64,000 bases of DNA. Origin: Carpediemonas membranifera (taxonomy: Eukaryota; Fornicata). Below, piece after piece: positions 1 to 7,820 of the stretch (positions within the stretch are counted from its first letter, which is position 1; each line of letters opens with the position of its first letter). The stretch is from NCBI GenBank assembly GCA_019828565.1, contig JAHDYR010000034.1:88209-152208 (forward strand), given 5' to 3'. The notes beneath the pieces were generated by a model. It was not told the DNA's origin. It saw only the letters and a program-made list of their open reading frames with translations, and did not search any database. Both the position numbers and the translations under genes were made by a program.

Positions 1-1
1 C

Positions 2-268
2 GGGTTGAACTGGGACAGCCTGACGAGCGACGTGCTGACCGTCCGGCCCCGCGGCGACATCGTGTCCGCCATCGACAAGCAGGGCGGCAACGTGCAGTTT
101 GTGCGGTGCTCGAAATACGACTCTGTTCTCAGCCCGCTCAAGTGCCACAGCGTTGCCCGCACGGCGTGCACCCTCGCGATGGACTGCGAGTTCCCCGCAG
201 AGGGATACAAGGCCTTCTGTGTCGACAACGGCTTCTGGACCGAGGATGGCAAGGAGACCAACAAGTGA
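2..268 (+). CDS. 3' end of a lipase-like protein gene (5' end outside window)
   Basis: The frame is open from the window edge to a TGA at 266-268, so this is the C-terminal ~88 residues of a gene that starts to the left. The protein is Cys-rich (six Cys), with a conserved-looking RGDIVSAID stretch followed about 27 residues later by LKCHS. In class 3 lipases the C-terminal part of the catalytic domain carries an Asp in a D-x-V context and then the catalytic His, so D19/H46 (counted from residue 1 here) could be those residues. The many Cys would fit a secreted or lumenal protein. The lipase label is inference from this short pattern; a conserved hypothetical is the safe name. It is the only ordinary host protein gene seen in the window. 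Confidence 0.45.
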   Translation, partial: GLNWDSLTSDVLTVRPRGDIVSAIDKQGGNVQFVRCSKYDSVLSPLKCHSVARTACTLAMDCEFPAEGYKAFCVDNGFWTEDGKETNK

Positions 269-886
269 ACATATACATTAATCATTCAGTGTTTTATAAA
301 GCCTGTTCCCAGAAGTAGCCATGCATCACTGTAACAACAGGCAGCCTCGCGCCTAAGATGAGGAAATCGGTCGACCACTCATAAAGCATTCGAGACACCG
401 GTAACACTGCCATGCCGAGACTATGTTCGGTGGCTCAATGAGTACTCTGCGAGTGCGCGTAAATGCGCCGACAAGACTCCGGCGCGGGGAGCGCGGACGC
501 GTTATTCGGTCGCTCGACTTTGGCGCGGATTTCGCCAAGTCGGAACAGAAGCTTGAAACCGCGAGTTTTCTTCGTGCGACCGCGCCAGCACGGCCCGGAC
601 TCGAGCCGGGCGATCATTTGGCGCACGTTCGAGAGCAAGCCACCAATAAACGTTGAGAGGTACCGAATTCTGGAAATGCCAGTCAAGCAGGGGACCACAT
701 TGGTCTTCCAGTGCCACCTAGGCGTGGCGAGTTGATTGGATTTGATATGGTCAGGGTGATTCGGAATTTAGATCTCAGACAAATCAGGACTATTGCAGAG
801 TAGAGAGAATGAGTGATCCGCAGGCAGATGCAGCCATTACCTTACATGGAACCGAAGTTGAAAGCGCCGGAAGAACCCGGTTCAGC
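269..886. other. intergenic, no gene recognised
   Basis: Several overlapping open frames on both strands lie at 353-735, but they contradict one another, have arginine/serine-rich composition without domains, and no start or end signal supports any of them. No RNA gene or terminal repeat was seen. Confidence 0.5.
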
Positions 887-1685
887 CCCTCAGGCTGTTA
901 AGAAGAAAGAAAGAAAGAAATTTATGGTGCTTGGATTCTGACCCCGGACTGAGCTTGTTTCCCGTTGTCTTGGAGCTGAGTGCCCCGGGGTACTGCCTAT
1001 TTCCCGTGGCAAACTGGTCAGCAGCGTTTGCCTTGGGCTTTCGGTGCTACTGTCTCCGCGGAAAGCCGATTCCAATCGCCCCAGAGGCCCTGCGGCCATC
1101 TCCGTGCAAATATGCTTTCCTGTCTCCCTGAAAGTCCGGCAACTATCCGGGGAGCCTGGGGGTCTGTCCTCGGGGCATTGACAGGCAGGATCGTCCTGCA
1201 GAACCTTGACTATGACACTCCTTGCTTCCCTGCAGTCCTTGTAGAGCCGTTCAGCCACGGCACCCTCTCGTCTGTCCGGTTCCCCAATTCCATGCCCCCT
1301 CGACTCTGTTAAGAAGCCTACCCGAAGGCGGGGAAAGTGACTAAGTCCATGCTGTCTACCCCGGTTAGGTGGCGTGGGTCAGGGCATGGGTGGTGTACCC
1401 CCAGGCACTGGTGACCCAGTTAAGGGCAAAACGATTGACGAGTGTATGATTTACAATGAATGGTACGTAGACCATAAATATATGAGTAGCCCCGTGACAC
1501 TGGGCTTGGTTGTCCTGTTACCCCTTACAACATTTCGCTTGCACTACATGTCCTTGGTTTCCCATGTCGTTAACAAGGGCGGCAGGGGCACCCTCAGGCT
1601 GTTAAGATGAACCGAAATAAACATCTTACCCCCCCTTTGGATTAAGAACACATGTTAGTTGGCCAAGAAATATGGCTAGATGGAT
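887..1685 (+). repeat. remnant of YR-element terminal repeats
   Basis: A 17-bp direct repeat (CCCTCAGGCTGTTAAGA) occurs at 887-903 and 1591-1607, with a partial third copy near 1306. After the second copy comes AAATAAA, a run of seven C, then TTTGG and the end ATGTTAGTTGGCCA (1652-1665). That ending is shared with the 3' end of YR3 (37871-37884), and the AATAAA/poly-C/TTGG order is the terminal signature of the complete YR elements here. The segment between the repeats has no recognisable coding capacity. It may be a small non-autonomous element or a decayed one. Confidence 0.5.
901..920. repeat. AAAG microsatellite
   Basis: Short tandem run of AGAA/AAAG units (about five copies) just after the 887-903 repeat. 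Confidence 0.7.
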
Positions 1686-1766
1686 TCCTGTCACAGGACC
1701 ATCACTGGCACCTGCGCGCGCCGATCAATGTGCACTTTATGTCACACTTCGAAACGCATCGGCAGG
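1686..1766 (+). repeat. YR6-family A repeat, solo copy
   Basis: 81 bp beginning TCCTGTCACAGG and ending CGCATCGGCAGG. It matches, with about one difference, the A1 (45487-45567) and A2 (48877-48957) repeats of YR6. It lies 20 bp after a YR3-type 3' end, so here again one YR family starts just after the end of another. Confidence 0.85.
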
Positions 1767-2100
1767 TGTCTGCTTCGTGCTCGAAGTTAAGTGGCGCTAG
1801 GGAGCGCAGCTGGCAGGTTCCGGCGTGGGTCGGAAGCAACCGACCAGATTTTATTTAGGCTATGTATCCGTCCAAATTCGACACAATGATGTCGAGACGT
1901 CAGTGCTCATGAACGAGGCCGTGGCCGCGCGAGTCTACCACGCTCGGCGGACAACAACTCAGGCGGCGCAAGCCGTCGATATTTGCGGACGTGAGAATTT
2001 CACGGACAGTAAATATCCTTCCCCCATTGGTTTACACAGCGATGAGCTAGTGCGGATGTGTCAGACATCCGGGGTAGCCACCCGAGGTAAATACTCGCCC
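1767..2100 (+). repeat. YR6-family 3' spacer remnant, interrupted by Ty3-2
   Basis: No coding sequence was recognised. The last ~30 bp (AGCCACCCGAGGTAAATACT followed by CGCCC) match the spacer that precedes the poly-C run and B2 repeat of YR6 (49030-49056). The match stops at the start of Ty3-2, indicating that Ty3-2 inserted in or next to the poly-C tract. Confidence 0.5.
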
Positions 2101-2153
2101 TGTGGTCTGAGCTCAAAGTCAAGTGCAGTTTATGTAAACGTTCATTGCCAACA
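2101..2153 (+). repeat. putative 5' LTR of Ty3-2 (very short)
   Basis: Begins TG at the point where homology to the YR6 spacer stops and ends CA directly before the GTAATTAC site shared by all four Ty3 elements here. No second copy survives, so the 53-bp limits are inferred. Confidence 0.4.
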
Positions 2154-2161
2154 GTAATTAC
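2154..2161 (+). promoter_or_regulatory. Ty3-2 palindromic site in primer-binding position
   Basis: GTAATTAC directly after the LTR-terminal CA and 16 bp before the Gag ATG. With its flanks it is the perfect palindrome CAGTAATTACTG. No TGG of a usual tRNA-CCA primer site is present. Confidence 0.55.
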
Positions 2162-2177
2162 TGAAGCTTAGAGCAAT

Positions 2178-2660
2178 ATGGGACGAAACGAGAACTCAGA
2201 AAAGAAGCCGATTCTTACGGAGTTTAGCTTTGAGGCTTTACAATCATGGATAAGAGATTTGGAGGCTTACAAGTTGGGAGGCGGAAGCGGATGGGCATTC
2301 AAGCTGGTTACGCAGGACATTCGCATGCAACTTAGATTGATCTCCACTACTTACACGCCTGAGGACTTCGCAATTCCGCGAGAAGACGCCGACGGCGTTG
2401 AACTCACGAAGCGCCAGCGTCGAAAACTGAAGAAGGCGCGGGACAAGAAGTGGGTCGATGCCTTGCTGGGAGCACTTCGCCCTACAGATGAGACTACCGT
2501 TCGCGCAGCTTTTAAGTCCCTGAAGGCAACTAGCGTTCAACCCCGGGACATCGCCGCGTACATCACCGAGTTTCAGCGTGTGCACGCCATCATGGGCGAC
2601 GCAACCACTAAGACTCTGAACCTTCGAGAGCTCTTCATCCAAGGCATCCCGGCCCCCAGC
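2178..2660 (+). pseudogene. Ty3-2 Gag, N-terminal half (interrupted)
   Basis: ATG at 2178 follows the palindromic site by 16 bp. The frame encodes about 161 residues of an alpha-helical, charged Gag/capsid-like region (LQSWIRDLEAYKLGGGSGWA near the start; a TEFQRVH segment late). The reading frame is cut by the LTR of Ty3-1 at 2661 and resumes at 7240 (GIPAPS before, then LRFEVKD after). It would form the particle shell of Ty3-2. The frame remains formally open for a few codons inside the LTR and stops at 2705. Confidence 0.75.
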
Positions 2661-2787
2661 TGTCGTGGATCTTTAGATCCATGCATATATTTATTCCTGA
2701 TCTGATTACGATCTGGTCTTGATTTGTCTTTTATTTTTAAACACTTCGCATTGTTCGTTGTTGTTCTACCCCCGCGCGCCTACAACA
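2661..2787 (+). repeat. Ty3-1 5' LTR
   Basis: 127 bp, starts TGTCGTGGATC, ends CCTACAACA. Repeated without visible change at 7113-7239. Contains an AT-rich TGCATATATTTAT segment that could serve as TATA-like promoter. Confidence 0.93.
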
Positions 2788-2797
2788 GTAATATTAC
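2788..2797 (+). promoter_or_regulatory. Ty3-1 palindromic site in primer-binding position
   Basis: GTAATATTAC directly after the LTR. With flanks it is the palindrome CAGTAATATTACTG, two bases longer than in the other Ty3 elements. The Gag-Pol ATG overlaps its 3' edge. Confidence 0.55.
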
Positions 2798-2799
2798 TG

Positions 2800-5700
2800 A
2801 TGAACATTGAGCAACTAACGAATTATTTCGCCCCATACCTGTCGTCCACTAAGGCAAAGGGCTGGTACTCCTTCAGAGAAAGCTACTACCTTTACGCCGT
2901 TCGAGCACGCGATCCTGCGCCGATATACGAGTGCGTTGCACGCACTGTGCTTGAGACTTTCGCCCTTGAAAGTGAAGACGTTCGACGCTTGATGCGTTAC
3001 GTAGCCCTCCGACGCCAACGCCCTCAGGCCCAGCCTCGAGATCCACTTCTCTTTCTTCCGCCTCCGGCAGAAGAACAAGCTCTCGACGACGACAGCTCCA
3101 GTGATTCTTCATCCTCCGCCTCTTCCTCTTCCTCCTCCGAAGCTCCTGACCACGTCTCCATCGACTCTATCTTCTCCCACGAGTCCGACATGAACGATCC
3201 GACGATGCTTTACGCTTCAGCCCAGCATCTCAACAAGTTCTTTATTGACGCCGTCAACCGTATCTTCAAGCCCCGTGACAAGCAGAGTGCCCTCGATCGC
3301 TTCAACGATATAAGCTTTTCGAAGGGCCGCGAGCTATACGAGAACATGATGCACTACTGTCTGCTGTACCGCCGTACCCTGCAAAACTGCTGTGACGTTC
3401 GCCCCAAGGAGTCTCATCTGGTAACCAAATTCCTATCGAACATCAGCGACGCCCGTCTGCGCCAAAGGTGCAAGACCGAGGCCGACAAGCGCAGTCTGCG
3501 CAAGACGATGCAGCTCTCCCTCACACAGGCCAAGGGGCAGGAACGCGTTCGGTACGAGACCAAGGCAGAAGCTGAATTAAAAGATCAGCCCTGCCTTGAG
3601 TTGACTGAAGATTACCTGGACGCTATTGATGAAGCCCATTCGTGCACCGATGTGCGTGATCGACCAATCTACCCAATTCACCTTGGGGACCACAAGGTCA
3701 TGGCACTATACGACACTGGAGCCACCGCGAATTTCCTCAGCCTAGCCCTCGCGAAGTCAATCGGTGTCACGCTCAATCCAGAGCGCCATCGTATCAGGCT
3801 AGCCACCGGACAGATTGTTGTGTGCACCCATATCGCGCAACTCTCAGTCCACTTTCCCTCCGTGACAGGCCACGACCTGACAGCCGATATCAAGTTTATC
3901 ATCCTCCCAAACCTTGATTTCGACGCCGTCATTGGCTTCCCCACGTTACGGAACACAGGCCTTTTCGAGATCCCAGAGGTCTCCGACATCTCCATCCTGG
4001 ATGACGAGGAGGACATGGAACTGGACGCCATGGCGGAAGAACCCGATGAGCCGCGGATCGAACTATTTAGAGAAGAGATCCAAAGGCTACTGAAGAAGTA
4101 CGACGTCACCGGCGACATTTCGTCCCCATCTCTCCTAGATCCCTTCACCATACGCACCAAGGATGCCCAAGTCATCAACCGTTATCCATACAGATACTCC
4201 GACTCCGTGATGAAAGAGATTCATCGTCAAACAGACACCCTAGAGTCTCTACGAGTCCTGGAGCCGTCTGACTCCCCATACAACAACCCTATTGTCATGG
4301 CTGGCAAACGCAACGGTGAAGCCAGGATGTGTCTGGACTTTCGGGAGCTCAACAAGGTCACCCTGGACCTTATACATCCCCTACCATTGATCGATGACCT
4401 CGTGTCTCATCTCGAGGGCATGCAGTTTTTCGCTGCCTTGGACCTCACAAAAGCATTTCACCAGGTTGAGATTGACCCCCATTCTAGGCCTCTCACAGCT
4501 TTTACAGCTGGAAAGAAAAAGCTGCAATACTGCAGTATGCCCTTTGGGCTGAAAAACGCGCCTATTCACATGCAGCGGGCTCTTGAGAAGGCTATGGGCG
4601 GTGCACTCTACACTAAGTGCTTGGTCTACATCGATGATATAGTAGTTTTCGGCCGATCCAAAGAGGAATACCTCGCAAACCTTCAAGATGTGCTGTCTCG
4701 CCTTTCCAGGCATGGCCTGAAGCTCAATCTAGCGAAGTCTGTGTTCTCCGCCACGGAGATAGACTATCTGGGCTGGCGCATTGACGCACACGGTAAGCGG
4801 GTCTCCTCTGATCGCCTCGACGCCATTAAGGCCCTACGCCCCGCGACATCTCTCACTGGTCTCCGCGCCCTCATTGGTCTAGCTAACTACTTCCGCGCTC
4901 TCCTACCCGACTACGCAACGAGGATGGAACCCCTTATCTCACTCACGAGGGCATCCAAGTTTGACTGGGGACAGGAGCAGGACGCTGCCTTAACCTGGAT
5001 CAAGGACCGCCTCTTGAACGAGGAAGTCCTAGTCCACCCACGTCCCGGAGAGGCACTGCATTTATTTACAGACGCTTCTGACGTCGGGATAGGCGGTGTG
5101 CTGACCAACTCCGAGGGAAAACCCGTCGCATATTTTGCCAAGACTCTCTCGTCGACACAAAGACGATGGAGCACTATCGAGAAAGAGTGCTTCGCAATAT
5201 TCCACGGCATTACGAAGCTTAGGCGCTACCTAGCCGGCAGAGTGTTTGAAATCCACACGGACCACCGCAATTTGACTTACATGCACCACAGTATCAACGC
5301 GAAGGTCATGCGCTGGGCCATGGCACTCTCCGAGTACGACTACAGCATCAGCCACGTCGCTGGGGTCGATAACGGCGCTGCCGACGCTCTCTCTCGACTA
5401 TTCACTTTGGACGACGTCCCTGACGAACGTTTCACCACCTTCCAAGCTCACCACAATGGCTCAGTAGGCCATCTTGGCCGTGACGCCACCTGCCGGAAAA
5501 TCGCTCAAGCCGGTCTCTCATGGCCCGGCATGAAGTCCGACGTCCGTCGGTTCATTGGCGAATGCCCGGTTTGCCAGCTGGTGCGCTCTAAGCGATCCAC
5601 TATCCCGTCGGAACGCCACTCTCTCATGGGGAGCTATCCCTTTGAAGTGGTCCAGGCTGACTCGATCGGCCCCATGGACGTCCCCGGGTGCCACTCTTAC

Positions 5701-6657
5701 GGCCTTGTCGTGGTGGACACCTTCTCCCGTTTGACACAGGCTTATCCCACCACCGATACAACCTCATCCGAGGCTATCCGCGTCCTGTCGTCTTGGAGAC
5801 AACACTACGGCACCCCTGCCACTCTGATCACTGATGGAGCCTCGCAGTTCTGTTCTGAGGAGTTCAAGTCCTTCTGCAACCAGTCTAGCATTATTCACAA
5901 GGTCGGGACACCCTACCACCCAGCTGGGCAAGGATCCGTAGAAAGGCAGAATGAGGAGGTTAAGCGCCACCTGCGCGCATATCTCTTGGAGAATGATGGT
6001 ACGTGGGAGGAGGGTGTGAACCAAATCACATCAATTATCAACAACGCCCCTCTCAGCACGTCTCAGCTATCGCCGAACCAGGTTTTATTCGGGAAGGAAG
6101 TACCGATACCTGCAGGCTCTCTCTCCATGGAGCTCTTCTACTCCACACTCCAGGCTTTGAGGTCCGAACAGCTCAAAATGACCTCCCGGCAATCCCCCAC
6201 AGCAACGCACGCAGCGGAGCACCTCGTGGGTCAGGGCGTGATAGTTCGCAGGAACACTACCGGCCACGTGATCACACGCGGTCCTTGTCGGATCATCCGC
6301 AAGGCCGAGCGGCCGAATGTGTACATTGTTCGTGACTTCACGCTCAACAAGGACTTCGAAGCTCATGCTGACTCGCTAACTCACTTCAGGGGCACCTACA
6401 CCGACAAGGAGCTTGCCGACTGGGCCGCCCGTCACCAAGGTGAGTACCTAGTCCGGTCCATCCTTGCTCACCGGGTCCGAGCTGGACGGCTGCAACTGTC
6501 CGTCGCGTATGAGGGGTACGATGACGCCGACTCCACATGGAACGAGTTCGATAAGTCTATGGATCAGCTCGAGGCGTTCGAAGCGTACCTTGCCGCTCAC
6601 CCCAGGCTCAAGAAGAACTTAAGACGGTACAAGTGGTGGCTTAAGCCATCATCATAG
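2800..6657 (+). CDS. Ty3-1 Gag-Pol polyprotein (Gag, protease, RT, RNase H, integrase, chromodomain)
   Basis: 1285 codons in a single frame from the first ATG after the LTR (MNIEQLTNYF). Gag-like N-terminus with a Ser/Glu-rich linker near 3090-3150 and no CCHC knuckle visible. Protease DTGA at ~3714. RT with RMCLDFRELN and the YIDD catalytic box at ~4627. RNase H starting FTDASDVG at ~5067. Integrase zinc finger of H-H-C-C type at ~5450-5580, then core acidic residues in QADSIGP (~5655), ITDGASQF (~5827) and SVERQNEE (~5938). The C-terminus (6440-6570) reads EYLVRSILAHR...YEGYDDADSTWNEF, a chromodomain-like fold expected to steer integration to modified chromatin. Gag and Pol fused in one frame is a known variant of Ty3 organisation. 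No inactivating change was seen. Confidence 0.95.
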   Translation: MNIEQLTNYFAPYLSSTKAKGWYSFRESYYLYAVRARDPAPIYECVARTVLETFALESEDVRRLMRYVALRRQRPQAQPRDPLLFLPPPAEEQALDDDSSSDSSSSASSSSSSEAPDHVSIDSIFSHESDMNDPTMLYASAQHLNKFFIDAVNRIFKPRDKQSALDRFNDISFSKGRELYENMMHYCLLYRRTLQNCCDVRPKESHLVTKFLSNISDARLRQRCKTEADKRSLRKTMQLSLTQAKGQERVRYETKAEAELKDQPCLELTEDYLDAIDEAHSCTDVRDRPIYPIHLGDHKVMALYDTGATANFLSLALAKSIGVTLNPERHRIRLATGQIVVCTHIAQLSVHFPSVTGHDLTADIKFIILPNLDFDAVIGFPTLRNTGLFEIPEVSDISILDDEEDMELDAMAEEPDEPRIELFREEIQRLLKKYDVTGDISSPSLLDPFTIRTKDAQVINRYPYRYSDSVMKEIHRQTDTLESLRVLEPSDSPYNNPIVMAGKRNGEARMCLDFRELNKVTLDLIHPLPLIDDLVSHLEGMQFFAALDLTKAFHQVEIDPHSRPLTAFTAGKKKLQYCSMPFGLKNAPIHMQRALEKAMGGALYTKCLVYIDDIVVFGRSKEEYLANLQDVLSRLSRHGLKLNLAKSVFSATEIDYLGWRIDAHGKRVSSDRLDAIKALRPATSLTGLRALIGLANYFRALLPDYATRMEPLISLTRASKFDWGQEQDAALTWIKDRLLNEEVLVHPRPGEALHLFTDASDVGIGGVLTNSEGKPVAYFAKTLSSTQRRWSTIEKECFAIFHGITKLRRYLAGRVFEIHTDHRNLTYMHHSINAKVMRWAMALSEYDYSISHVAGVDNGAADALSRLFTLDDVPDERFTTFQAHHNGSVGHLGRDATCRKIAQAGLSWPGMKSDVRRFIGECPVCQLVRSKRSTIPSERHSLMGSYPFEVVQADSIGPMDVPGCHSYGLVVVDTFSRLTQAYPTTDTTSSEAIRVLSSWRQHYGTPATLITDGASQFCSEEFKSFCNQSSIIHKVGTPYHPAGQGSVERQNEEVKRHLRAYLLENDGTWEEGVNQITSIINNAPLSTSQLSPNQVLFGKEVPIPAGSLSMELFYSTLQALRSEQLKMTSRQSPTATHAAEHLVGQGVIVRRNTTGHVITRGPCRIIRKAERPNVYIVRDFTLNKDFEAHADSLTHFRGTYTDKELADWAARHQGEYLVRSILAHRVRAGRLQLSVAYEGYDDADSTWNEFDKSMDQLEAFEAYLAAHPRLKKNLRRYKWWLKPSS

Positions 6658-7112
6658 CCGCAACATGTCCATACTGCACGTAAATGGACCTCTGTTTCTT
6701 CGTTCTCTACCGCTTTCACCGCCACCATCCGAAAACTAACTAATTTGAACATAACTAAGTAACTGGTGGTGGATACCGCTTCTATACGGCTAACTACTTG
6801 ATATTGATTACTTATATGGCTCGTCGTTGAGATCTTAGGCGGCTACGAGCTCGAACGGAGGGAAGAAAGCGAAAATAGCGAGAACTCGCCATTGAGGCCT
6901 CGTTGGGCCTTCTAAGGGCCATTTTCTCGCTCTTGTTGGGATCGTGCTCATTCAACTGGCATTACTTCCAGCAATAGGAAAACTCGTTGGATGTCGTCAT
7001 CAATTGATTGCTGACGAGATTTTGATCCTGATTTCCCCTTTAGAGCATCCCGAGGGAGCAACTGGGCTCACCATAGCTCAGTGGCGCCCAATTACTGACC
7101 ATGGGAGGGAAG
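6658..7112 (+). other. Ty3-1 3' untranslated region with polypurine tract
   Basis: 455 bp without a supported gene. The final GGGAGGGAAG (7103-7112) directly before the 3' LTR is the expected plus-strand primer (polypurine tract). A 76-codon frame at 6944-7174 runs into the LTR and has no support. Confidence 0.75.
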
Positions 7113-7239
7113 TGTCGTGGATCTTTAGATCCATGCATATATTTATTCCTGATCTGATTACGATCTGGTCTTGATTTGTCTTTTATTTTTAAACACTTCG
7201 CATTGTTCGTTGTTGTTCTACCCCCGCGCGCCTACAACA
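7113..7239 (+). repeat. Ty3-1 3' LTR
   Basis: 127 bp, identical by eye to 2661-2787, preceded by the purine tract and followed by CCAGT, where Ty3-2 gag resumes. Confidence 0.93.
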
Positions 7240-7820
7240 CCAGTCTCCGCTTCGAGGTCAAGGACAGGACCAAGGAGGACACCCCTCTGGCCGAGGTTCT
7301 CTCACTGGCGAACAAGGTCAGCAGGGATATGGTGCAAGACCTAGAGCGAGTTAAGACTTTCTTGCCCGACATAGGGTACAAGCTGGTCAAGACGACGGAC
7401 GAAGCCAGGACTCGCAAGGCCCCGCCGGTGGACCGCGCGGCCAAGCGTGACAACAGGACACATGAGCACGCGCCCAAGGACATCAAGTGCTTTAACTGTG
7501 GCGGCGGGCACCGGATGAGCGAGTGCCCTAAGCCCATTAGGCATTGCAAGAACTGTGGCATGTTCGGTCACACCGCAACCGAGTGCAGGAAGCCGAGTAA
7601 ATCGGCCACGTACATGTCACTGATTACGGATGGCGCCCACGGGCGACCTGAGGTGACGGCCCAGGTCGATAGCTACAGTCTGACTGCGCTGCTCGATTCT
7701 GGAGTAACCGTCAATTTCATCGATGAAGCGAAGACCTCACGACTGGGGGCGACGGTCGACCCGTCGGTACGCTTGAACGTTCGTCTGGGCGACGATAGGA
7801 TTGTCCAAACTCTCGGCTGA
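7240..7820 (+). pseudogene. Ty3-2 Gag C-half and protease, ending at an in-frame stop
   Basis: Continues the Gag of 2178-2660. Two zinc knuckles are visible: CFNCGGGHRMSEC at ~7489-7530 and CKNCGMFGHTATEC at ~7546-7590, which would bind the element RNA. The aspartic protease begins with LLDSGVTVNFI at ~7690. A TGA at 7818-7820 interrupts the protease; the following frame continues in register with the rest of the protease (FHVLPHLPRPLVIGFPT), so this is a nonsense change and not the natural end. Readthrough of a UGA between Gag and Pol is known in other retroelements, but a stop in the middle of the protease domain argues against it here. Confidence 0.8.

Larger units (their letters stand above)
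2661..7239 (+). mobile_element. Ty3-1: complete chromodomain-bearing Ty3/Gypsy retrotransposon
   Basis: 4579 bp with 127-bp LTRs at both ends that are identical by eye, one uninterrupted Gag-Pol frame, a palindromic site after the 5' LTR and a purine tract before the 3' LTR. Flanks are CCAGC and CCAGT (5-bp target duplication with one mismatch) inside the gag of Ty3-2. Identical LTRs plus an intact frame indicate a recent insertion that could still be active. It is the best reference for the other, broken Ty3 elements. Confidence 0.93.

Noticed and set aside
353-735. Overlapping open frames on both strands
   Set aside because: Mutually exclusive, low-complexity composition, no domains or signals; typical of GC-rich non-coding DNA.
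931-1312. Open frames near the lipase-like gene
   Set aside because: No homology pattern; lie inside a region bounded by terminal-repeat remnants.
2788-2797. Ordinary tRNA primer-binding site
   Set aside because: No TGG after the LTR; the shared palindrome does not resemble a tRNA 3'-end complement.
6944-7174. 76-codon frame before the 3' LTR of Ty3-1
   Set aside because: Runs into the LTR, crosses the purine tract and has no recognisable domain; untranslated region is more likely.
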